This document shows, in pieces, positions 1 through 5,688 of a stretch of DNA of 7,120 nt. The notes below the pieces were generated by a model. The model made no database searches. It saw nothing but the letters and a program-made list of their open reading frames with translations, and had not been told where the DNA came from. How positions within the stretch are numbered: the stretch's first letter is position 1; the number at the start of each line of letters is the position of its first letter. A program made the position numbers and the translations under genes. The stretch is from Verrucomicrobiota bacterium (GTDB lineage Bacteria > Verrucomicrobiota > Verrucomicrobiia > Chthoniobacterales > UBA10450): assembly GCA_003219095.1 (NCBI GenBank), contig QHPM01000155.1, forward strand, positions 1-7,120. The letters run 5' to 3'.

Positions 1-2
1 CC

Positions 3-1394
3 TGGAATACATTTATCACCAGCCTCAAGGCCAACGCAGTGTCACAAAATGATGCCACCGCCAACGCCAGCCTCCCCTTTGCTCCTTTATCGACCTATAT
101 AGTTCCGTCGAGCGCGGATGGTCGAGCAGTCGGACTGAACACGCCTCCCGGAATGTTTGCGAACGGCAGCGTGGGCGCGGGAGGACCTTACGACGGCATC
201 GTTACGCTCAATTCCGCTCAACCTTTGCAGTTCACCCGGCCTGTCAGTGCCGGCCATTACGATGCATTGACTGCTATTGAGCACGAAATCGATGAGATCC
301 TCGGCCTTGGATCGCATCTGAATGCGACCCCGCCCACGAATAACCTTCGTCCGGAGGATTTATTCAGCTGGCGAGCGCCCGGTACGAGAAACGTTAGCTC
401 CAGTAACCCGCGTTATTTTTCCATTAACGGTGGTACGACTGTCATCGTAAATCTGAATCAGACTGCGGGTCTCGACTTCGGGGATTGGCTGAGTAACCCG
501 TGCCCGCAAATAAATCCGCGTGTCCAGAATGCCTTCGGTTGTACCGGTCAAAGCGCGGATGTCACCGCCTCCTCGCCAGAAGGTGTTGCTCTGGATGTTA
601 TCGGCTACAATTTCATTCCGCCACCTGGCTTGCTCGGCAACATCTCGACTCGCCTGGGTGTTGGCACGAACGAAGATGTCCTCATTGGCGGCTTTATCAT
701 CGGCGGGAATGGGCTTAAGCAGCTCGTTCTGCGCGCTCTTGGTCCAACTCTAACACAGTTTGGCGTGAACGGTGTACTGCAAAACCCCGCGCTTGAATTA
801 CACAATTCTGCCGGCGGTCTAATTACCTCTAACGACGATTGGGCGCAAGCGTCGAACGCTCAATCGATCCCGGCGAATTTGCGGCCTCCTAATAGTCTTG
901 AATCAACCATCCTGACCGGTCTCGACCCTGGCTCTTACACGGCGATTGTCCGTGGGATCAATAACACTACCGGAGTAGCGTTGCTGGAACTCTACGATAT
1001 CGATCCTACCGCAAGTTCTCACCTGGCTAACATCTCTACCCGAGGCCTGGTGCAAACGGACTCGAACGTGATGATTGCGGGGTTGATCGTACAGTCGAAC
1101 AGCGAAGAGGTAATCGTGCGCGCGCTTGGCCCCACTCTTTCGCAATTCGGTGTTACTAACGCCCTGGCGGATCCCACGTTGGAGCTGCGTGATACCAACG
1201 GTACGCTGATCGCTTCTAACAACAATTGGAAGGACACCCAGCAATCGGATATTCAGGCGAGCGGATACGCTCCGCTCAATGATCTTGAGTCGGCCCTTAT
1301 TCGGACGCTTGCTCCCGCGAACTATACCGCGATCGTACGAGGAGTGAACGGCACGACAGGTGTGGCGTTAGTGGAAGTTTACGCGCTACGGTAG
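3..1394 (+). CDS. Secreted metalloprotease-like protein (NF038122-type) with two C-terminal repeats, 5' end missing
   Basis: The frame is open from the left edge (first full codon at base 3) to TAG at 1392-1394, so the start and any signal peptide lie outside the window. A GTG at 39 lies inside the domain and is unlikely to be the true start. The first ~200 residues resemble the NF038122 family of putative extracellular metalloproteases. Seen: EHEIDEILGLGS with His at 282-284, then RPEDLFSWRAPGTR, YFSINGGTT, LDFGDW and VALDVIGY, in the order I recall for that family. The zinc motif is HExxE, not HExxH; the family itself has this form, so it is not a defect here. Two ~125-residue repeats follow, of a type common at the C-termini of verrucomicrobial exported proteins; their function is unknown to me, with surface attachment or sorting possible. 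Substrate unknown. It converges with the DUF1501 gene. The family call is fairly secure; catalytic activity is inferred. Confidence 0.85.
   Translation, partial: WNTFITSLKANAVSQNDATANASLPFAPLSTYIVPSSADGRAVGLNTPPGMFANGSVGAGGPYDGIVTLNSAQPLQFTRPVSAGHYDALTAIEHEIDEILGLGSHLNATPPTNNLRPEDLFSWRAPGTRNVSSSNPRYFSINGGTTVIVNLNQTAGLDFGDWLSNPCPQINPRVQNAFGCTGQSADVTASSPEGVALDVIGYNFIPPPGLLGNISTRLGVGTNEDVLIGGFIIGGNGLKQLVLRALGPTLTQFGVNGVLQNPALELHNSAGGLITSNDDWAQASNAQSIPANLRPPNSLESTILTGLDPGSYTAIVRGINNTTGVALLELYDIDPTASSHLANISTRGLVQTDSNVMIAGLIVQSNSEEVIVRALGPTLSQFGVTNALADPTLELRDTNGTLIASNNNWKDTQQSDIQASGYAPLNDLESALIRTLAPANYTAIVRGVNGTTGVALVEVYALR
633..1007 (+). repeat. First copy of ~125-residue C-terminal repeat in the metalloprotease
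   Basis: Begins LGNISTRLGVGT, followed by VLIGGFIIGG, LVLRALGPTLTQFGV, NPALELHNSAGGLI, SNDDW, NSLEST, GSYTAIVRGINNTTGVALLE and LYDID. It matches the second copy at a 130-codon (390-base) offset. Its predicted strands suggest an all-beta module. The repeat is visible in protein; DNA identity is much lower, so this is an old duplication. Confidence 0.85.
1023..1391 (+). repeat. Second copy of ~125-residue C-terminal repeat in the metalloprotease
   Basis: Begins LANISTRGLVQT, followed by VMIAGLIV, VIVRALGPTLSQFGV, DPTLELRDTNGTLI, SNNNW, NDLESA, ANYTAIVRGVNGTTGVALVE and VYALR, ending at the stop codon. The most constant parts between copies are NISTR, VRALGPTL.QFGV and YTAIVRG.N.TTGVAL.E. It is the protein's extreme C-terminus, the usual place for this module. 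Confidence 0.85.
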
Positions 1395-1456
1395 CTCGCG
1401 TTTTCGATGTGCGCTTCGAGGCTTGCCGAGGAATGCTCTGAAAAGATAAAATTGCG

Positions 1457-1479
1457 CCGAGAAAGTGTATTCTTCTCGG
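1457..1479. repeat. Hairpin downstream of the metalloprotease gene
   Basis: Arms CCGAGAA (1457-1463) and TTCTCGG (1473-1479) are perfectly complementary around a 9-base loop, about 60 bases after the TAG stop. No T-tract follows (next bases are acagctg), so it is not a canonical Rho-independent terminator. It could stabilise the mRNA 3' end or have no function. Confidence 0.35.
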
Positions 1480-1508
1480 ACAGCTGCGAGTAGTTCGTCA
1501 ACATTTAG

Positions 1509-1628
1509 ATGAAACTATCAGCGATTCTACTAAATCACGTAGTGAAGTCGGTAGAAATCGCTTTTCGATTCCTGGCGGTAATCGCCCTCATCGGCGCCGC
1601 AGCTTATTTTAGTGTTTTCAGGTCGTGA
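1509..1628 (+). CDS. Possible 39-residue single-pass membrane peptide
   Basis: An ATG at 1509 opens 39 codons ending in TGA at 1626-1628. The peptide has basic residues near the start (MKLS, later VVKS), a hydrophobic stretch FLAVIALIGAAAYF at residues 21-34 and an FRS end, as in small single-span membrane proteins. It lies in the same direction as the metalloprotease gene, 114 bases beyond its stop. Against it: no clear Shine-Dalgarno sequence before the ATG, no family that I recognise, and an ORF this short can occur by chance. Confidence 0.25.
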   Translation: MKLSAILLNHVVKSVEIAFRFLAVIALIGAAAYFSVFRS

Positions 1629-1751
1629 TTCTTGCCGCCTTCGGCCACGCCCGGGTCCGCCGCAACCTGCTTTTTACCGTGCAAGTACGCACAACAACTA
1701 TCTCAACGCACGTGGCGGTGTTGCAAAACGTCGGATAGCTCGCTTCGAGGG

Positions 1752-2561
1752 TTAGCTCAAGAACCCCAGATTTGGATTGGCAAAACGACCTATACTCGGG
1801 AAAACAGTCGGTAGATCGGAGTCGGCAACACCAAACCAGGAGGCCATGGTCGCGGAAAATTCTTCGACCGAGGTAGTCGGGATCCAACGTCCTTGTCCTG
1901 TGTCATCCGGGCCGTCAACTGCCAGCGTTGGAAACGTTCCATACAAGGTGCCACCCCGAACCGCACCGCCAAGGACAAATTGATGATTTCCCCAACCATG
2001 ATCGGACCCGAAGCCATTCGAGCGAAAAGTGCGACCGAAATCTGACGCGGTAAAAGTAGTAACCTGCTGGTCGACACCCAACTCCGAAGTCGCTGAATAA
2101 AAAGCGGAAAGCGCCTGGCTCAATTCCCCAAGCAAACTGGTTTGCGCCGTAAGCTGAGCTGCATGGGTATCGTAGCCGGACACGGCGCAAAAGAAAATCT
2201 GCCGCTGCATGCCCAGGTTGGCCCGGCCGCCAATAAACCGCGCAACCATCTTTAACTGGCGACCAAGATCAGTATTTGGAAATGTTGTGTTAATAGAAGG
2301 AACAGCGCGTAGAATTTCGTTGTCTGCAATGGAACGCGTGACCGTGTCAGCATAGGCTTTTTCGAGGAGATTCTGATGCGGTTGTGCGAGCAATTCTTTA
2401 AACGCTTGCAGGCGAACATTGGCGTTGGCCGTTCCATTAAAGCCAGCCAGGGCAAAACCACCCGTGGGAGAGACTTGAAATGGAATGACTGCATTTCCGA
2501 CTTCAAATACATTTGTGCCGGCAACCGAAATAGTTAATGACACGTTTGTATTACCATTCAT
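1752..2561 (-). CDS. DUF1501 protein, C-terminal fragment after the in-frame TGA (269 aa)
   Basis: This is the continuation of the same frame from the first ATG after the TGA (2559-2561); ten codons (GGRTADLLSS) lie between the stop and this ATG. It has no signal peptide and no good ribosome site, so I read it as a gene remnant or readthrough product, not an independent gene. Motifs, numbered from this ATG: FCAVSGYDTHAAQ (124-136), TFTASDFGRT (169-178), GSDHGWGNH (185-193) and VRGGTLYG (201-208). The Asp/His-rich DTH and GSDHGWGNH blocks match the metal-binding region expected of an alkaline-phosphatase-like fold. The C-terminus is complete. Confidence 0.7.
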   Translation of the reverse strand: MNGNTNVSLTISVAGTNVFEVGNAVIPFQVSPTGGFALAGFNGTANANVRLQAFKELLAQPHQNLLEKAYADTVTRSIADNEILRAVPSINTTFPNTDLGRQLKMVARFIGGRANLGMQRQIFFCAVSGYDTHAAQLTAQTSLLGELSQALSAFYSATSELGVDQQVTTFTASDFGRTFRSNGFGSDHGWGNHQFVLGGAVRGGTLYGTFPTLAVDGPDDTGQGRWIPTTSVEEFSATMASWFGVADSDLPTVFPSIGRFANPNLGFLS

Positions 2562-2591
2562 CGAGCTAAGTAAATCCGCGGTGCGGCCGCC

Positions 2592-2594
2592 TCA
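2592..2594 (-). other. In-frame TGA replacing a conserved Trp codon
   Basis: On the - strand the codons read AGG ATC GGG TGA GGC GGC CGC ACC. The family consensus G-W-G-G-R puts Trp (TGG) at this codon, so the third base is changed G to A. All 27 Trp codons in the four main reading frames of this window are TGG. Confidence 0.9.
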
Positions 2595-3098
2595 CCCGAT
2601 CCTTACTTCATTGGGCGCGGACGTCTGCCACTGAACTGATTGATCCGAGTGAGAAAACAGTTCAGGCGGCACGGCAGCACCTCCGGAAAGGTATTCCGAT
2701 TTCGTAATCGGGGCTACGAGCGTGCCGACATTGGCGACCATAGCAAGTTTTCCCTGATTAAAGAGGGATTGCAGTTCCGGTAATTTGGGATGAAATCCGA
2801 AATCGCGACCATCGTCTACCGGCAGGATAATTGGAAGGAGCGAGGATTGCGGAATGGCCAGAACGCTGCGGGCAGCGGCATAGGCGGCATATCCGGCCGC
2901 GTCGTGTGGGATGATGACATTATTGCTATCGTTACCACCATAAAGAAACACACAAACGAGTGCCTTGTAATCGCCCGCCACCGGATAGGTTGCGGCACTT
3001 AGCTTGCGCAGGTCCAAGATAGTGCCGACCAAGCCGGAAGCCCCGAGGGCAGCGCAAGCAGCCTGTCGAATGAAAGTACGTCGAGTGGGAGAATACAT
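2592..3098 (-). CDS. DUF1501 protein, N-terminal fragment before the in-frame TGA (168 aa)
   Basis: This is the part translated under normal termination. Residues 5-11 are TRRTFIR, a good twin-arginine match, followed by AACAALGASGLVGTI as the hydrophobic segment. The conserved DUF1501 N-terminal blocks follow: VFLYGGNDSNNVIIP (about 50-64), GFHPKLPELQSLF (101-113), NVGTL (123-127) and LFSHSDQSVQWQT (148-159). It stops in the middle of the fold and lacks the metal-site-like C-terminal motifs, so alone it should be inactive. Its ATG follows the DUF1800 TAA with one base between; I see no Shine-Dalgarno sequence, so translational coupling is plausible. Confidence 0.8.
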   Translation of the reverse strand: MYSPTRRTFIRQAACAALGASGLVGTILDLRKLSAATYPVAGDYKALVCVFLYGGNDSNNVIIPHDAAGYAAYAAARSVLAIPQSSLLPIILPVDDGRDFGFHPKLPELQSLFNQGKLAMVANVGTLVAPITKSEYLSGGAAVPPELFSHSDQSVQWQTSAPNEVRIG

Positions 3099-3099
3099 A

Positions 3100-5256
3100 T
3101 TATTTGTCGATTACGAATTCGGGAGAGTTAACAACGAGGTAGATTGCGGTGCGAACGCGCTCTGTCCGTCCTGCCAGATTGGTGGCTGGAATGCTCGTAA
3201 CCGCATTAATCAAGGTTGTACGCATGGCCGGAGACATATTTCCGGCCATAAGCAGGTAGTTTAAATGGTCGACCAGGTCCGTCGGATTATTAGCGAGGCT
3301 TAGCTCGACGGATAAATTTAACGCAATCTTGTTTGTATTGGGTCCGAGGAAGGTATAAATCGACTTGTTCAGATAGTTAGCGACGGTTGCAACGACAACT
3401 TCTGTGGTGAGTTGAAATTCCGGGCTATATAAGCCGGCTTGGGCAACCGGCCCGGGCGCCTGGTAGTCTGGCGAAAAGAAATTGAATACCGTGGGCGAAC
3501 CCATCGGTTCTTGGGCGAGCGAGGTATCGGTAGGCGCAACCGGATTGCGGATGGAGAATGTGCCGTTCAATGACGAAGCACTGAAAGCCCTGAGAAGATT
3601 GGTGAGGCGAATAACCGGCTCCCGCTGATGGCCGGCGCCCTGCGTTGCTAAGGCGGGACCGCGCGCGTCATAATCCATAAGGATCGCCTGAACGACCGCC
3701 CGTAAATCGCCACGAACACCCTGACCGTTATCGTTGAAGACTGAAGCTACTCGGTAGATATGGCCCGGACTGGGATTGCTTGTGACCAGCCGTTGAATGA
3801 GTTGCCTGCAAATAAAAGGACCGACGTTCGGATGATTAAATATTGTGTCGAGTGCCGTTTGGAGATCCTGCTCCGGGCTTTGACCATCAGGAATCACCAC
3901 GCCGTCCAAAATCTGCTTTGCCCCCGTAGAGTGGTGACTGGCTATGTTCATCATCGGTACTCGCCAGTTCTGCGGCGGGTTCAACCAAATGGAGGTGTTT
4001 GACTGGGCAAACGTCCAACCGGTGAAGACCGCCGCCAATCCCAGAATCGCATCCTGATTATACGTGGGAACCGGGAGCCCAGATGAATCGAGTTTTAAGC
4101 TCCCGTCCAAGTTGAGTTGATACACGCCGATTGAAAACAGTTGCAGTAGCTCCCGCGCAAAATTCTCGTTAGGGTTGAGTCGTTTCTTCGGATTCGCCTT
4201 GTCATTTCCGAGCATATCGAGGTAACGACCCATCGCCGGATTCAAGGTGATATCCTGCAAAAGCTGACGGAAATTCCCGAATGCGTCGTTAACCAGCACA
4301 TCCATGTAAGTGGGGAGGGCGCCAGCTTTGCTCCCCAGCTTCTGATCACCATTCTTTGAAACAACGAGTAATTCACTTAAGGCAAAAGCAACTCGCTGCC
4401 GCAGTTGATCGGGAGCTGAGATAGCATAAGTCCACCAAGCATCGGTCGTCTGCTGGAGCGTTGGTGGATTCACTCCGGTCGCGTCGACAAAGGCGATGTG
4501 GGAAGAGGGAGGCGCGGCAAACTGTTCCGAGAGAAAAGCGTCAAAGCCTTCATTCTCTACTTTCGCAATGAGGTCACTGGTGGGACCAAAAGTAACCTGG
4601 GAAAGAAAACGGACCGCGTCCTGCGGTGCGGGAGTTCCAGAGGCAAGCGCGGGAGGTGGTGTCGGCGCGGGAGGGTTTTGCGCGCCGGTCGACAAATTAA
4701 ACCATCCGCTAATCTCTCCGCTGGGAAAGGTCGCCGTGTGGATATTAAGGTAGGTTCGCCCGGCTTTGATCGCGTTGACAATGTCCGCTACGCTATTGTC
4801 CCCCGTTGGCGCGAAGGTCCAAAGATATGTTCCATCCGGCTGGACGATCGCAGTGTCGATGTCGAAGAGAATTCCGCCGCTCTGACCCGGGTCAGCGGGG
4901 CCATGGACATGCGTCCCCGTGACTCCACTAGTGAGATTGGAATAAGAAAAAGAAATTACCGCTGAAGCTTCATCTGCGGAAAGCTGCAATGCGGCCGTGC
5001 CGGAGCCAGAAGATGTAATGCCATCTTGTGCACGCAGATGTGCGAGGTAAAGTGTAGGGTCTGCGGTTTGTGCGATAGCCAGAGATGCAAGAACAAAGCT
5101 AACGGTCGCGACTGCGGCCCGGATAGGCTGTATGAATCTATAGTTTCGAGTAAGCCGCTGCGTCGGTAAGGAAAGAAGACGCACGGTTGTCCGACCCTGC
5201 GCTTGAGTTTTTGCCGCCACGTTCTTCTGGCCCCAGAGCCCCGGCAAGGCGATCAC
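3100..5256 (-). CDS. Secreted CHRD-DUF1800 fusion protein
   Basis: 718 codons from GTG 5254-5256 to TAA 3100-3102. Domains in order: signal-peptide-like stretch AAVATVSFVLASLAIAQT (about 47-64); CHRD domain (about 68-187) with GTHVHGPAD and NIHTATFPSGEISGWF; a Pro-rich linker (195-203); then DUF1800 (about 212-718) with VRFLSQVTFGPT, RVAFALSELLVVS, NENFARELLQLFSIG, FTGWTF, HHSTGAKQIL, FICRQLIQRLVTSNPSPG, MGSPTVFNFFSPDY and SPEFVI. Many DUF1800 proteins lack the CHRD part, which accounts for the length. CHRD is a beta domain first seen in chordin; neither domain has a firmly known bacterial function. No ATG precedes the signal segment. GTG at 5218-5220 or 5182-5184 would give a more usual short n-region than the listed GTG, so the start is unsure. 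DUF1501 follows after one base. Confidence 0.92.
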   Translation of the reverse strand: MIALPGLWGQKNVAAKTQAQGRTTVRLLSLPTQRLTRNYRFIQPIRAAVATVSFVLASLAIAQTADPTLYLAHLRAQDGITSSGSGTAALQLSADEASAVISFSYSNLTSGVTGTHVHGPADPGQSGGILFDIDTAIVQPDGTYLWTFAPTGDNSVADIVNAIKAGRTYLNIHTATFPSGEISGWFNLSTGAQNPPAPTPPPALASGTPAPQDAVRFLSQVTFGPTSDLIAKVENEGFDAFLSEQFAAPPSSHIAFVDATGVNPPTLQQTTDAWWTYAISAPDQLRQRVAFALSELLVVSKNGDQKLGSKAGALPTYMDVLVNDAFGNFRQLLQDITLNPAMGRYLDMLGNDKANPKKRLNPNENFARELLQLFSIGVYQLNLDGSLKLDSSGLPVPTYNQDAILGLAAVFTGWTFAQSNTSIWLNPPQNWRVPMMNIASHHSTGAKQILDGVVIPDGQSPEQDLQTALDTIFNHPNVGPFICRQLIQRLVTSNPSPGHIYRVASVFNDNGQGVRGDLRAVVQAILMDYDARGPALATQGAGHQREPVIRLTNLLRAFSASSLNGTFSIRNPVAPTDTSLAQEPMGSPTVFNFFSPDYQAPGPVAQAGLYSPEFQLTTEVVVATVANYLNKSIYTFLGPNTNKIALNLSVELSLANNPTDLVDHLNYLLMAGNMSPAMRTTLINAVTSIPATNLAGRTERVRTAIYLVVNSPEFVIDK

Positions 5257-5297
5257 GTGGCTGCAATCTGCGGTAGAGATTTGAGCGATGGAATGAG

Positions 5298-5326
5298 ATT
5301 GCGCTTGGGTCGGAAGGGTATGTCAA
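5298..5326 (-). promoter_or_regulatory. Possible promoter of the DUF1800-DUF1501 unit
   Basis: On the - strand an exact TTGACA lies at 5326-5321, with 17 bases to CGCAAT at 5303-5298, which matches TATAAT only at its last three positions. The distance to the GTG at 5256 suits a short leader. The -35 match is good and the -10 weak, so this is only a candidate. Confidence 0.25.
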
Positions 5327-5347
5327 GCTAATTTTCTTTGGCGCACT

Positions 5348-5369
5348 TCGCCGTCGTCGTGCACGGCGA
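5348..5369. repeat. GC-rich inverted repeat in the divergent region
   Basis: TCGCCGT (5348-5354) and ACGGCGA (5363-5369) are perfect complements with an 8-base loop. It lies upstream of the TTGACA box relative to the DUF1800 gene, so it could be a protein-binding site. No T-run follows on either strand. Confidence 0.3.
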
Positions 5370-5615
5370 CGCCGAGGCCGCGCTGCAACTATCCAGAAAG
5401 TGAGCGATCAAGTTGCGCTCGGCAAACCTGTACCACCGTGGTCACCAACCCTTATAGCCTCGTCGCATACCAGGAAATGAAGCCTCGCAGGTCCGCGACT
5501 AATTCGCAAAAGTGAGGGAAAGTCGGATTTGCTGGCCGATACGCGGGATAACCGGCGAAATTGTCGGCTTATCCACATCTTCGGCCCGTGATAATTCGCC
5601 TTGTGTTCGCCCCGA

Positions 5616-5649
5616 TTTTGTTCACAAAACTCTGGAGTTTTTACAAAAC
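5616..5649. promoter_or_regulatory. Overlapping palindromes upstream of the glycosidase-like gene, possible operator
   Basis: TTTTG-ttca-CAAAA (5616-5629) overlaps AAAACTC-tg-GAGTTTT (5626-5641), both with perfect arms. The block ACAAAAC occurs at 5624-5630 and again at 5643-5649, a 19-base step. The cluster ends 39 bases before the ATG at 5689, a place where a repressor or activator could act. No known regulator site is recognised, and AT-rich sequence forms short palindromes easily. Confidence 0.3.
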
Positions 5650-5688
5650 GCTTGCCAATCGACCCTGAACAATCGCACAAGTTAAACG

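Larger units (their letters stand above)
1395..1751. other. Convergent intergenic region
   Basis: This gap lies between the stop of the metalloprotease gene (+) and the stop of the DUF1501 gene (-). It holds a 7-bp perfect hairpin at 1457-1479 and a weak 39-codon ORF at 1509-1628. From 1629 to 1751 I see no gene, no strong hairpin and no T-run that would mark a classic intrinsic terminator on either strand. Confidence 0.6.
1752..3098 (-). pseudogene. DUF1501 protein gene interrupted by one in-frame TGA
   Basis: Read through, the frame is 448 codons plus TAA (1752-1754), a normal length for DUF1501. It starts at ATG 3096-3098 and ends in the family-like VFPSIGRFANPNLGFLS. Codon 169 is TGA (2592-2594) inside R-I-G-stop-G-G-R-T-A-D-L-L; the family has G-W-G-G-R there, so one TGG to TGA change explains it. 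No frameshift or deletion is present and both sides keep every expected motif, which suggests a recent event, a sequencing error or readthrough. DUF1501 belongs to the alkaline-phosphatase/sulfatase-like superfamily; its substrate is unknown. A Tat-like TRRTFIR precedes a hydrophobic stretch, pointing to export of a folded protein. It follows the DUF1800 gene by one base, so the two are probably co-transcribed. 'Pseudogene' is the conservative label. Confidence 0.8.
5257..5688. other. Divergent intergenic region
   Basis: 432 bases between the DUF1800 start (-) and the glycosidase-like gene start (+). It holds the TTGACA box near 5321, a GC-rich hairpin at 5348-5369 and overlapping AT-rich palindromes at 5616-5649. 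A GATAAT at 5590-5595 could be a -10 box for the + gene, but no good -35 lies at the right distance. Reading frames crossing this gap (for example 5408-5737 on -) show no family motifs and run into the glycosidase-like gene, so I call no gene. Confidence 0.6.

Noticed and set aside
903..1244. 113-codon ORF on the - strand inside the metalloprotease gene
   Set aside because: Antisense shadow of the repeat region; no family features.
1457..1479. Rho-independent terminator
   Set aside because: The hairpin is perfect but short and has no T-tract on either side, so it is listed only as an inverted repeat.
2592..2594. Selenocysteine insertion at the TGA
   Set aside because: The family residue is Trp, not Cys or Sec, no redox motif surrounds it, and no obvious strong hairpin follows the codon.
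1752..3098. Genome-wide reassignment of TGA to Trp
   Set aside because: Only one TGA against 27 TGG Trp codons in the four main genes; a reassigned code would normally use TGA more often. Not fully excluded, because no certain TGA stop is seen here.
4498..4965. 155-codon ORF on the + strand inside the DUF1800 gene
   Set aside because: Antisense shadow of the CHRD and linker coding sequence; Arg/Gly-rich with no recognisable domain.
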